Shown here: one piece after another, positions 30,368 to 40,363 of the stretch | How the letters are laid out: every line of letters begins with the position of its first letter | Position numbering within the stretch: position 1 is the first letter of the stretch | Assembly: GCA_905221615.1 (NCBI GenBank) | Contig: CAJNDT010001011.1 | Span: 1-64,000, forward strand | Reading direction: 5' to 3' | From: Symbiodinium sp. CCMP2592 | Taxonomy: Eukaryota; Sar; Dinophyceae; Suessiales; Symbiodiniaceae | Length of the DNA: 64,000 nt | Translations under genes and position numbers: made by a program | The notes under the pieces: generated by a model | The model's input: only the letters and a program-made list of their open reading frames with translations | What the model was told of the DNA's origin: nothing | Databases searched by the model: none

Positions 30368-33300
30368 CTGCAGGTTCGAGACGTTGTACATCGGGATCTC
30401 ATATGTTAGCGACACGGGGCCCACCTGCACAAGCAACATCAAAGGAAGCGCCGATTTGGTTCCTACGCCGACCTCCTTCTTAATGTTCTGGACATTGGAG
30501 ACAGGTGCGGAAAGTGTCACGCGACACTTGATGGCAGCCTTCAGCACATGGACATAGGATCTCAACCCCAGACCCTCGAGTCGGTCGCTTCGGCCTCTGT
30601 CCCGCCCTGGAACTTCTTGATGTTCCACAACAATCGATGCTCGCTGGCAAGGTACCTGATCTGTTGTTTTGAGGACGCTTCAATCATGTGAACATCTCCC
30701 ATGTACCCGGAAGATGAATATATGGTGACGCGCTCCGCGGCCCCCACCCATAGGTCAATGGTCCGGATACAGGGTGGGGCCCCCCCTCCCCTGTGGTGTG
30801 GGGTGTGGGGTCCCTCTTCCCCCTGTGCGGTGGTTGTGAGCTTTTGGGGTTGAGCTCAAGCTTTTGAGTTTTGGGTTTACGGTTAAAAAGGTAAAAGGCT
30901 CCGAGTCGACAAGGGCTTAAGGGGGATTTGCGGTGTATGTTCTGCTTCGGGCTTAGAGCCTGCATTTAGGCGGGCTTTGGGGTTGGGCGCAAGGTTTAAA
31001 GTACAGGTTAGGTAAGGACAAGCAAAACAGGAGCACGAACTACGTTATAGGGTTTACGGCTTGCGAAGGGCTTGCGTGTGAGCCCTGGCGGCCCCCCAGC
31101 ACCACCCCACCATTGGCCCCCGCCCTTTTCGCACACACCAGCCCCCTCCCCCACCTCGGCCTAGTCACGAACCTACATGTTCGGGCATCGAGACAGCAAG
31201 CAGGCCCGCCTAAGAACGTACTCGAAGCATCCCCAAACATCACTCGAGACATCCGAAACAACTTCAAGGGCACTGATGGTTTCGGTAAGGTTGGTAGCAT
31301 CAACCCAAGCGCACACACACATCATGCACAGAAAGGTCCCATCGCAAAAAATGAGTAGCTTCGGTTCGTTTTCGATCCCTGCATTGTGCAAACATGTCTC
31401 GATCCTGAGCCTGCTGCTCTGCCGACTGCCCCGTCGTCACGGCAAGCTCGGTTGAGACCGATGCGGATGTCTCGCGAGCAAAGCAAGCCAACACGTTCGG
31501 ACAAATTCCATGCGATGCACTGCGTGTCACTACAAAGAAGACCGGCCAACACCGTCTGGTGAAGTTTCTCTCAGCAGCGACGATATCGGCTTCGCCTTAG
31601 GCAGCATGCAAGAGATCTGCACGTTGCCGCCGTAGTTCGACTCGGGGATGTCGGCTCGGACCTGTGCCGCAGAAAACTTTGTCAGAACGGCTCTGGAAAC
31701 CTCGCTTTTGCTTTCGCTGGGCTGCACTTTTAAGCCAGCGTGTTAAGACTTTATAGACTTTATGCGACTGCCCTGCGCAGTGCTGCTTGCTCTTGCAAGC
31801 AATCTGTGCTTTCCAACGCCTTGATGGTGATCTCGAGCTTGTGTGGTGTCTGTTGTTCTGCGAAAGGAAATATCCTGCAGCAGATCATCAGGCTCTCGAA
31901 AAAACGCCCAGACGGGCAGCTGGCGACTGGCGAATGCTCGCAACAAGTCTCGTTAACTTCGGGGCTCGAGTCAAACACTCCTGAAGGGCACGCGGAAATC
32001 GCCAGTGATGCGGTAGTTCATGACCTCTGCCAGCAACTGCTGGCGCGCAAGTGAGGGACAGAGAGATAGAGGAAACCAAGGGCACAGCTGCAAACTCGCC
32101 GTCCGGCGGGTAGAAGGAAAGTGTTCGAAGATCGGAGAAGTCCTGACTTCAAGTCTAAGACCGAAGCGGGACAGGTCTCCCGGGAACTATCACTATCACG
32201 AATCTCTTCTGCATGTGGAAGGAATGCCGAAGCTGAAGCCGTCCTGCAAGTCCACACACTCATGGAAGTTGCAGTCATCCAGGATCACGGAACCATATCC
32301 TGGCCCCATGCAGACACACACCACGGCACAAGTGCAGAGGCTGGAGTCATCACGCATCACATCTGCATTAACTTGCCAACTAGTTAACAAACCGAACTGT
32401 TCACTCCCGATTCCGCTGGCCATTCAGCGAGGAGCTCGTAACCAGGAGAAACTTAGCTTCGGCTTGAGAACCTCCGTGGCTGCCACCCAAATCCATATTC
32501 TTGACCACGATGTCCTTCTGCTGTTGCGACGCACGACCGAGCACGCAAACACCACTTGTGCAGCCTCGTTTAGGGCCAGCTTGAGTTCTGGATTGCCCAT
32601 CAAATACGACCTGAAGGCACTTTCAGGCACCGAAGCTGTGCAGTTTGAAGCGGCATGTCCACGAAAACGGGTCGTGCGTTTTTTTCGGTATTTTTTTTCC
32701 GTTTTTTTTGGTATTTTTTTTCTGCTTGCCTGTTCCTATAGGGGTACTACAATTCTCGAACCGCAGGCTTTGCAGCGCCTCTCTCACAAATCCTGCCAGG
32801 CTTTGCCCTTCGGGCTCGTGGAAGTCTTTCCTCGGCAGCGGTTTCGTCCCTGGCGCGCCTTGCCGACTTCATACCTCAGGCGAGCCGGGAGCGAGAGACA
32901 GAGAGAGACACTTATATGTATCTTTATACATACGCATGTTATATATGCATATCAACAAATGTACATACATACGTACATACATACATACATACATATGTTT
33001 ACATGTATATATATATATATATACATGTATGCAGATAAACGCCCAAGCACACATGTACTTCTTGACAGTAATTGCGTATACCCTGCTTGCATGATTACAT
33101 ACATATATATATCCTTTTGTTATGAAATTCACACACGCCCCTCATTTGGCGATTCCGGCTATCATATACCTTAAACACGGCACGCCAGACCAGCGGGGTT
33201 CATCAAATATCTTCAACACCCCCCCATTGGGTTCAGCATATGTATATATATATATACATACATACATATATATGTGTATATATTATTTATCTATATAAAC

Positions 33301-34063
33301 ACGCCCCTCATCTCGCGATTCCGCCTATCATATACTTTCAACACGGCAGACCAGTGAGGTTCGTCACATATAAAAAAAGTCTATGCGTATATGAGCAACT
33401 CTGCCTGCATAACACGATTGGTTTAAAGCTGCGGCGTTTCACCGCCCAATCCCAACTGATAAAAGCACACTATGGATGTATTATGATCTTGTGCATCGGC
33501 TGATTGCACATCCATGCCTGGTCGGCTGCAATGGAATTTACACGTGTCCTTTGAAACCTTCCCTCTTCCAGACTTCCAGTGGCCGGGCCTTGAAAATGTC
33601 ATTTTGGAGTACAAACTCAGCACGCGGAACGCTCTTCCAGTGGCCGGACTTGGAAATTGCTTGCTTGGAGTACAAACTCGGTACGCGGAACCCTCTTCCG
33701 GTGGCGGGGCCTTGATACTGCTCTTTTGGAGTACAAACTGAGTACGCGGAACGCTCTTCCAGTGGCCGGGCTTGGAAACTGCTCTTTTGAAGTACAAACT
33801 GAGTACGCGGAACGCTCCTCCGGCGGCTGGCCCTTGTGAAATTATAAATATAAATATATATATATATATATATATAAATATAAATATAAATATAAATATA
33901 AATATGCACAAGATCATAATACATCCATAGTGTGCTTTTATCAGTTGGGATTGGGCGGTGAAACGCCGCAGCTTTAAACCAATCGTGTTATGTAGGCAGA
34001 CTTGCTCATATACGCATAGACATTCAGCTACTTGTTACATATACATTTGTGCGCAAGTATGTG

Positions 34064-34106
<43 letters not shown>

Positions 34107-34786
34107 ATGCGTATGTGTGTGTGTGTGTGCGTGTGTGTATGTGTGTGTGTATGTGTGTATGTGTCGATATGCAAGTAATATATACATATATATACATATA
34201 TGTATATCACAGTCTACAGATACGCTTCTGATGCTTCTGCTCTACAGGCATGCGCTGCGAAGCTTGGTTGCTTGCTTCCTTCCTCGATTCCTTCCTTGCT
34301 TCCTTCTTTGCCTGCTAACTTCTTTGCTTGCTTGCTTGCTTGCTTGCCTTTGCTTCCTTCCTTCCTTCCTTGCTTCCATTCTTGCTTGCTTACTTGCTTG
34401 CCTTTGCTTCCTTCCTTCCTTCCTTGCTTGCTGGCTTCCTCGCTTCCTCGCTTCCGTGCTTGCTTCCTCGCTTCCTCGGTTCCTCGCTTCCTTGCCTGCT
34501 TGCTTGCTTGCTTGCCTTTGCTTCCTTCCTTACTTGCTTCCTTTCTTGCTTGCTTGCTTGCCTTTGCTTCCTTCCTTCCTTCCTTGCTTCCTTTCTTGCT
34601 TGCTTGCTTGCTTGCCTTTGCTTCCTTTCTTCCTTGCTTGCTTCTTTTCTTGCGCGCTTCCTTTCTTGCTTGCTTGCTTGCCTTTCCTTGCTTGCTTCCT
34701 TGCTTGCTTGCTTGCTTGCTGCCCTCCTTGCTTGCTTGCTTGCTTGCTTGCTTGCTACCTTGCTTGCTTCCTTGCTTCCTTGCTTC

Positions 34787-34818
<32 letters not shown>

Positions 34819-36611
34819 GGCAGGAGACCGGAAAAAAAATACCAGAAAAAACGGTAAAAAAATACCGAAAAAATAGGGCCACCACGAAAACTGAGCTAAA
34901 GGCTTCATTTGGATGCTGCCGTCAATCGCACTATTGATGACAAAACCGTTCGAGCTCATCAGAACCTCCATAACGGCTACGAACATCGACTGGACTTCAA
35001 GTGCGGCATTTATCCCATCCAATGCCCCTCTTGTGATGGTGGCGCGCACCGAGATTCTCTCCAAGATGTCTACGAAGATCTCATTCTTCTTGTTCTTGGC
35101 ATCATGCGTCGGACCGACCTGAAATCACGAAGGCGAAGGCCCACGGACAGTATGCAAATGACGAGGCCTGAACCCTGTCCCTGCCCTTTGAGGTCCGCGC
35201 TGGCCTGTGGACGGCATTGCTGGGCACCGTGCGTGGATTCCACTGGGGCAGATTGAGGCCAAGCCTGAGAGCCAATAGGGTATCTGAAATTCTGCCGTCG
35301 AAGAACAGAGAGCTCAAGGGTCTGGTGCTCTTTGGGCAGCACTGGCTTCATCTTTGAAGCCCAGTTATGCGGCTACGAGTATCAAGGGATTCCGACGACC
35401 TGATAAGGCCAAGCTTTCTTTTATTGCTTCATGCAACTGGTGGTTAGGCACCTGGCGTGCGTTTGCGCTTAACAGACCGCAAAACTTCATCGAATCGAGG
35501 GGAATGGGCTGAAGTTGGGTGTCGCAGCCCCGTTAGTCGTGAGAAGGGCAGGCTCGGCAGCAGAGACCAACGCCGCAACGGCCGAGGGCTCTGCTTTGGC
35601 GCCTCTATGACGACTGCCTCATTATGGATGCAGGACCTGGCGAGGCAGAGTGAGCTGCACTTCTGATCTCATGTTCCGTTCCTGTGCCTTCCTTACTTGA
35701 TGCTGTTTGCTGTCCTGCTCCCCTGCTCATGGGGTTTCGAGGCTGATCCAACTCCTAGATGGCGTGCATGCAATCTGCCGGAAATGCTTCAGGTGCTCCG
35801 TGTTCGTCGTCTGCGGATAGCCTGTGCAAGGACGCACCGACTCGCTGCGTTCCCGGTCATTTGAACATCGAAATTGCCAATGTCTTCAGTGCTGCTGTTG
35901 GCTGCGGACTGCACTACAGATGTTCTCTCAGGTACCGACCGAAATCCACCATCTCATCGAGAAGCTCATACACGAGCACAAAGTTTTTCCTGTATTTCGA
36001 CAACTTTGCCCGAAACTTTTCTCACGACATCTCGTGGGCGGCTCTGCAGACTCGCCCGTCCTTATGCTCTCTTCGTTGAGCATCCCACAAAAGTCCTTAA
36101 AGACCTGGCACTTCGAGTCCCTGGTGCAGCCGATCCTACCCGGTTCGCCAGTCCGCAAGGGCCTTCGCCATCTTCGTGAGGAGCTCCACCACGGCAGCCG
36201 GGGAGATGTTATGACATGTAGTTGCCACGAAGTACCTGAAAGAAAATCGAATGCACACCTTGTAGCCAAGCTTCCCAACTCGCTCCACATTTCATGAACC
36301 AAAGACGATGCAGCAGTGGGATGCAATCCATTCTTCTTGATGAAGACATAGGTGACCTTGTGCCATGATGTCTAATCGCTAGTTCTTTGGCATCTGGACT
36401 CTCTTATCTAAGCTGCAGGCACCATCCAAGTTGAAGATTGGAGGAGCGTCGCCGTGCCAGAATTTTACCTGCTCAATCTGGACCCTCTTCTGCTCCCTAG
36501 AATCTTCCAGGGAGAGCCTTTCTGAAGAAAATCTCCGCAGTGCCCTTCACGACATCACCGCGGAAGTCTCGCGTGATGATGGTGTCGCCGCGCAGGGACA
36601 GAATGTAAAAC
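30368..36611 (-). CDS. AP4M1: Adaptor-complex mu subunit, AP-4-like (AP4M)
   Basis: Clathrin-adaptor-type mu chain that recognises tyrosine-based sorting signals on trans-Golgi membranes. It was rebuilt from small exons, including 36611-36518 (FYILSLRGDTIITRDFRGD...FFRK), 36468-36421 (VKFWHGDAPPIFNLDG), 36356-36325 (VTYVFIKKNGL), 36235-36157 (YFVATTCHNISPAAVVELL), 36104-36061 and 35989-35940 (NFVLVYELLDEMVDFG), 35821-35779 (YPQTTNTEHLKHF), 35636-35595, about 35247-35185, 35104-35050 (NEIFVDILERIS), 34965-34904 (GFVINSAIDGSIQMK), 32610-32565 (SYLMGNPELKLALNE), about 32310-32263 (VILDDCNFHECVDL), about 32149-32100 (SFYPPDGEF), 32018-31976 (VMNYRITGDFRVPF), about 31880-31821 and 31662-31597, then 30690-30600 (LLWNIKKFQGGTE) and 30530-30368 (TYEIPMYNVSNLQ). 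Donors are GT, GC or GA. FFRKVKFW and the IPMYN..LQ ending favour AP-4. The start exon and the final 30 or so residues were not found. Confidence 0.88.
33130..33370. repeat. Pair of diverged ~70 bp direct repeats
   Basis: Segments at about 33130-33200 and 33299-33370 share ACGCCCCTCAT, CGATTCCG, CTATCATATAC and ACACGGCA in the same order, separated by a TATA-rich microsatellite. Confidence 0.7.
33379..33496 (+). repeat. 118 bp inverted repeat, left copy
   Basis: Reverse complement of 33904-34021 with two mismatches. The inner ends face a 407 bp loop that contains the 61 bp tandem array. Confidence 0.93.
33573..33835. repeat. 61 bp tandem repeat, four full units
   Basis: Units start at 33573, 33634, 33695, 33756 and a partial fifth at 33817. 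Each begins CTTCCAGTGGCCGGG or close and ends ACGCGGAACGCT. The 61 bp length is not a multiple of three, so the array shifts frame each unit and is unlikely to encode protein. Confidence 0.9.
33904..34021 (-). repeat. 118 bp inverted repeat, right copy
   Basis: Pairs with 33379-33496; 116 of 118 positions complementary by eye. Confidence 0.93.
34040..34205. repeat. TA and TG dinucleotide microsatellite
   Basis: Alternating TA runs followed by TG runs with interruptions. Similar AT-rich runs occur at 32990-33030, 33240-33290 and 33840-33905. Confidence 0.9.
34262..34822. repeat. CTTG/CT TCC microsatellite tract
   Basis: About 560 bp of imperfect CTTG, CTTC and CCTT units. It gives long spurious Leu/Ala/Cys-rich plus frames and Lys/Ser/Gln-rich minus frames (34214-34885), which are not genes. 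Confidence 0.93.
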
Positions 36612-37770
36612 CTTCGCCACGCAGCAGCAAATTAATATTGAAATTTGCCTCCGAGTCTGCCTGATATGACATGATATGACACTGGCTCTCCTAACAGAGT
36701 TTCATGCACTGTGGTCCGGATCTGTGGCTTTGGCTGTAACTGTGGCACAGCACCGGAGCTGAGGTGTCGGCTGCGAGATCATCCGGAGCACGCCGCGCAA
36801 ACGCACGAGGTGACTTTACCGGGGAAGCTCAAGCTCTAGCAACAAAACCTCTCTTCCCACTTCGCTGGCTTACGTAAGCATGTTCGCACAGTTGCAGAAG
36901 TTAGCCGACTTGGCAGCCAAGCTGGACTCTGGACTGCGAAATTCCTGCTTTGGTTTGCCCGCGACTTCACTTTTTGACAGGACCCAATGTCCCTGGTGTC
37001 CGCTGGAACGGTGAAGCAGGGTGAATGATGCGGTTCATGTCACGCCACAAACTCGCAAGGCACGAGCCAAAACAGGTTTCCGACACGATGCAAATGGAAT
37101 GTTCGAGATTGCTGCAAGTCATCCACTGCACTGCCGGCTGTGTCAGCTAGGTTCTCACAACACGAGCTTTGTTTTGCACCTGGGTAAGTGTCGCCCTCTC
37201 AGCATCACCCCCACAGGCAGTTGCTGGCAACAGCCCCGTCACCTCTGACAAGTTTCTGACAGCCGCGTCAAGCACCACAACGTCCGAAGTGGAAAGGCAC
37301 TACGACAAAGTCAGCAAAGTCTCCCACAGCAAAGGTCCGCAGCCTGCACGTTGGAAGAGTTGCAAGGGATAGGTGGAGCCACGAGTATGATGAGTGGAGT
37401 GAGAATGCTACAACCTGAGCACCAATTCGACGGCGAGAGCAGGGGGCGGTGGCCTCGTGCAGCCGGAATTCTCTCAGTAGATGAAGGGCAACAGCGCTTT
37501 CCGGTCCTGCAATTTTTTCTAGCTGCTGTCTTCGAGACTTTCTGCTTATTGCCCTGTTGCAATCGCTTATTGACAGTATACCGTATGTACAGGCAAACGC
37601 TTATGTCACGCCTATGTCATGCCTGGAGGCTTTCCGCCATCTAACCGCAGCAAAACGAAAGTCACGCCTAAGTCATGCCTTTTGCTTTTCCCCCATCTAG
37701 ACGCATGTGCAACGAATTCGAAATATACCCGAAACAATTGGACTAAATCAACCCCTTCTCTGGTGATAAG
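36612..37770. other. Intergenic sequence
   Basis: Nothing recognised. It should contain the AP-4 mu start codon and leader, which I could not place. Two 39 bp imperfect direct repeats with 56 bp period occur at 37605-37643 and 37661-37700 (core GTCACGCCTA.GTCATGCC). Confidence 0.4.
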
Positions 37771-38208
37771 TCATAAATAGATACAGACAGCAAGCACTTT
37801 TGGCAGTGAAGCCCCAAGTAAACGCAAGGTTTTAGGCGGACACAAACAGCGATTAGAGCAAAGCCCCTCGCGTTCGAACGTACTCCAAAAATAAAGCAGA
37901 CATCGAAGCCCATGCCTTGAAACTTGCAGCAAAGCACGACATCTCCCGCGTTTTGGCTTGCTCTTCGGAAGGAACGTCTTGCCACGCTGCGCTCTCCAGG
38001 CGTGGAGCCATGCGGCACGAGAAGCCTTTGTCTTCAACATGCCACAGCTCAACACCTCCTTCGTGAACCAGTGGGCTAATCCGCCCTTTCGGGCTCGCAA
38101 CTCTCCCAAGAAGCTTACGATGCGACCGAACCCTTCCACGCTCACGCCGGCAGCAGCGGCCTCGCTGGCCGGAAAGTGTTCCTCTAGGTATTGCTGGCAA
38201 TGGGCCAT
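37771..38208 (-). CDS. ORF downstream of transposase-like gene
   Basis: 145 codons, ATG at 38208 directly after the stop of the preceding frame (38209). The first 85 residues look protein-like and well ordered (MAHCQQYLEEHFPASEA, FGRIVSFLGELRARKG, GGLAHWFTKEVLSCG). The rest is doubtful. It probably belongs to the same transposon-derived unit. Function unknown. Confidence 0.4.
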   Translation of the reverse strand: MAHCQQYLEEHFPASEAAAAGVSVEGFGRIVSFLGELRARKGGLAHWFTKEVLSCGMLKTKASRAAWLHAWRAQRGKTFLPKSKPKRGRCRALLQVSRHGLRCLLYFWSTFEREGLCSNRCLCPPKTLRLLGASLPKVLAVCIYL

Positions 38209-38658
38209 CTAGCTTAGATCCCATTCTGGCTCGACGGATGCCTCCATGTCCTCATCCTCGTCGTCTGCAGCTGGTGGCAAGGGCTCTGTCTTGCTTTTCT
38301 TGAGGGCGGGTGCAGCTGCAGGTGGCAAGGGCTCAGGCTTGAGGAACGCTTGTTGTTGATGAATCTGGGATTCTTTTCCGGATCGCATCCAGCAAATCAC
38401 CAACTCCACGTGCAAGTTGACGCTCTGCCTCCGGGACGATCTGCGCCTTGGCTGCTTTATGCCATCCAGCTTTTCGCCCAGATTGGAAAAGCTGCGCGGT
38501 CTCTGCATCATACGAGCTGTTTGGTGCTCCACACTTCGAGCAGAACCATGCGCTTGCATCCATCCACGTCGCATCGGGACCTGCTTGGCGAGACCACGTC
38601 GAGCAGTTCCAAAGCGACAGCTGCCTTGCTTTTTGGAAAGCCTATGTTGCCTGCACAA
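38209..38658 (-). pseudogene. C-terminal tail of transposase-like unit, frame-disrupted
   Basis: Between the DDE domain and the next ORF the coding signal switches frame. One frame (38333-38563) carries a CxxC pair and basic helix (WFCSKCGAPNSSY, LLDAIRKRIPDSS). Another (ending 38209) carries a Pro/Ala/Glu-rich acidic tail with two LPPAA repeats, ending EWDLS. Either small introns or indels separate them. I see no stop-free single frame through the whole segment. Confidence 0.4.
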
Positions 38659-39368
38659 GACCGCTTTGACTGGAAGACTTCTGCAAAACGGTCTTCAAGC
38701 ACTTTGTGCCGCTGCAAACACAGTCCTGGCACAAATCCGCAATGTGCCCATCCGGCAAGGCGGTTCGGGGCAGACAAAGCCTCCGCAACTATGCGGCGGA
38801 TGCCTGCGCAAGCCTCCCAGACATTCATGTCACGGCCTCTCCATTCCGCCCACGATTTCTTGAATGCCGACCAACGCCTCCCCATTAGGGAATGGGGAAG
38901 CTGGTCTAACGGGCATAAAGCCTTGGTGGAATAAGCCGGTAATACGTACGCATGTGCATTGTAGCGAGAAAGCAGGAGTGCTACTGCCACGCTGATGTGC
39001 GGAGCGGTCCCCCCGCCGGAATCCATCAGCAGTAGAAACGGTTTGTCGCCATGCTTTTGGCGCATGGGGCGCAAACAGCACTGCTCCAGCATGTCAGGGA
39101 AGCTCTCGGCGGTTTGTGAGCCACTCTCATGTGACCAAAAGAGCGCTTCGGGCCAGATCTTGCCGAAATCCTCGTGGACGTTGCGGAATGGTACGATAAC
39201 AACCACTGGCGAAACCGCATCGTCAGAGCCTCCTACAGGCATGAAACTCGTGACCGAAATATGCTGGAAGGTCGTCGCCGCTGCAGCCGTAGCAGCCGTA
39301 CATCGGCCCTCCCTCGTCGTGATGCCACGAACGATCTGGTCGGCCCTGCAAGGGACAACCATGGACAA
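38508..39368 (-). CDS. DDE-superfamily (pogo/Tigger-like) transposase-derived protein
   Basis: 286-codon frame. Residues 110-175 show the strand-catalytic Asp FLLLMDSGGG (D116), a hydrophobic strand, then LPAYSTKALCPLDQ (D155) and a downstream basic helix (GRRWSAFKKSW). This matches the DDE_1 fold of pogo-type transposases, where D-x(about 38)-D and the lP..T..lCPLD motif are typical. The first catalytic Asp is not evident in this frame, so the N-terminal part may lie in another exon (39448-39666 is a candidate, with a helical helix-turn-helix-like stretch). No terminal inverted repeats were found. It could be a decaying element or a domesticated gene. Confidence 0.6.
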   Translation of the reverse strand: MSMVVPCRADQIVRGITTREGRCTAATAAAATTFQHISVTSFMPVGGSDDAVSPVVVIVPFRNVHEDFGKIWPEALFWSHESGSQTAESFPDMLEQCCLRPMRQKHGDKPFLLLMDSGGGTAPHISVAVALLLSRYNAHAYVLPAYSTKALCPLDQLPHSLMGRRWSAFKKSWAEWRGRDMNVWEACAGIRRIVAEALSAPNRLAGWAHCGFVPGLCLQRHKVLEDRFAEVFQSKRSCAGNIGFPKSKAAVALELLDVVSPSRSRCDVDGCKRMVLLEVWSTKQLV

Positions 39369-39447
39369 ATATGCTGTTTCGGGTTAATTAAGGGTTCTGT
39401 TTGGAGAACGTACTATGTACTGAGCCCACCTCGCAGAAAAACCCTTT

Positions 39448-39666
39448 TCATCCGTCACAAGGAGTCGGTCGGCGGCAGCTGTCAAGAGGACTGGCTCCCT
39501 TCTCAATCAGCCCCAGCTTCCGACAAAGCGCTTCAATCGCATCGAAAGCACGCTGTATCACCCAGGGCTCACAGCCGGTGATTTCCTGGACTATCTTGGT
39601 TTTCACGACGTTGAAAGCCACGTGATCCCTTTGCGGCTTGGCATTTCTCACCCACGCACGAAACAA
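39448..39666 (-). CDS. Possible N-terminal exon of the transposase-like gene
   Basis: 72-codon frame with a helical DNA-binding-like segment (VVKTKIVQEITGCEPWVI, AFDAIEALCRKLGL) just upstream of the DDE domain on the same strand. No clear family match; linkage is by position only. Confidence 0.35.
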   Translation of the reverse strand: MFRAWVRNAKPQRDHVAFNVVKTKIVQEITGCEPWVIQRAFDAIEALCRKLGLIEKGASPLDSCRRPTPCDG

Positions 39667-40164
39667 TCTCCATATGTGATGGTCCTTTGGCCGGCTGTCC
39701 TGCAGATCGGATTGAGGGTCGCCTGAACATAAAGCGCTGGAGTATCTAACTTAACTCGTGCAGAATCCACAGCCGTCTAGCAGACCAACCAATTCCTTTG
39801 TTCATGGCCCACCTGACGGCTTGGTACAAGAGCCTCAAGCACAACCGAATCTCAATCGCGATCCAAACGTGGACTCTTGAATTCGTGAAGATTTCCGGCA
39901 TAAGACTATGGCAAGGAACCTGCTGCATCATCAACTCCTGCATGGACTGTGCCTCCCCAGAGACCTGACACCGAGAAATGGCCGTCACTACACAAAAAGC
40001 CGCAAGCGCTCCCCCGAATCCCACGACAACTTGAACAAGAACAAATTGCACGGAATCCCATTTTACTGTATCCCAATCCCCGCTCCTTGGGAGGGTGCAT
40101 CGCACGCGCCAACTGCGCTCTAATGTCAAGCAGCTCATCCTGCTCGCTCGGCGGAGGAAGCTTG
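39667..40164. other. Flank between transposase unit and element B
   Basis: No gene recognised. A minus frame beginning in the element B 3' LTR runs out to 39746 and includes a hydrophobic stretch (FVLVQVVVGFGGALAAF), but this is probably accidental read-through. Confidence 0.35.
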
Positions 40165-40169
40165 TCGCA
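40165..40169. repeat. Target site duplication, element B (left)
   Basis: TCGCA, repeated at 51515-51519. Confidence 0.85.
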
Positions 40170-40320
40170 AGTCCGAAAATCATGAGCCCTATCAGCACGC
40201 AAACGAAAGGAGGTCTGACTGACATGTTGGGCTGAACCTCAATGGGCCTTTTCTAACTCTGACTGCTGAGCTCACAGTGCTGCCGGGAACTGTACATGTC
40301 TTGTGAGGTACCCTGCTAGT
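40170..40320 (-). repeat. 3' LTR of element B
   Basis: 151 bp, identical to 51364-51514 except for T/C at 40301. It contains an ATG (40225) that opens MSVRPPFVCVLIGLMIF in both LTR copies. Confidence 0.9.
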
Positions 40321-40363
40321 CGGGTGTGCTCGTCAGGTTACTGTCGTTGTTTGATTGAACTCT

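Larger units (their letters stand above)
32611..34903. other. 2.3 kb repeat-filled intron of the AP-4 mu gene
   Basis: Intron from the GC donor at 34903 to the AG acceptor at 32612-32611 (minus strand). Near its two ends lie inverted homopolymer-rich blocks (32664-32733 and 34825-34888, each with alternating T-runs and CGGTA/CCG). Inside are AT and TG microsatellites, a 118 bp inverted repeat, a 61 bp tandem array and a long CTTG/CTTC tract. It looks like a non-autonomous foldback insertion plus secondary expansions. Confidence 0.7.

Noticed and set aside
32020-33174. 384-codon plus ORF
   Set aside because: Runs antisense through AP-4 mu exons and then into AT microsatellites.
33573-33835. 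CRISPR-like array
   Set aside because: 61 bp units are contiguous with no spacers, in a eukaryotic intron.
33423-33924. Repetitive minus ORFs of 128 and 164 codons
   Set aside because: Arise from the 61 bp tandem array, whose unit is not a multiple of three, and adjacent AT runs.
34200-34937. Long Leu/Cys/Ala-rich plus ORFs and Lys/Ser/Gln-rich minus ORFs
   Set aside because: Product of the CTTG/CTTC microsatellite, inside an intron of the AP-4 mu gene.
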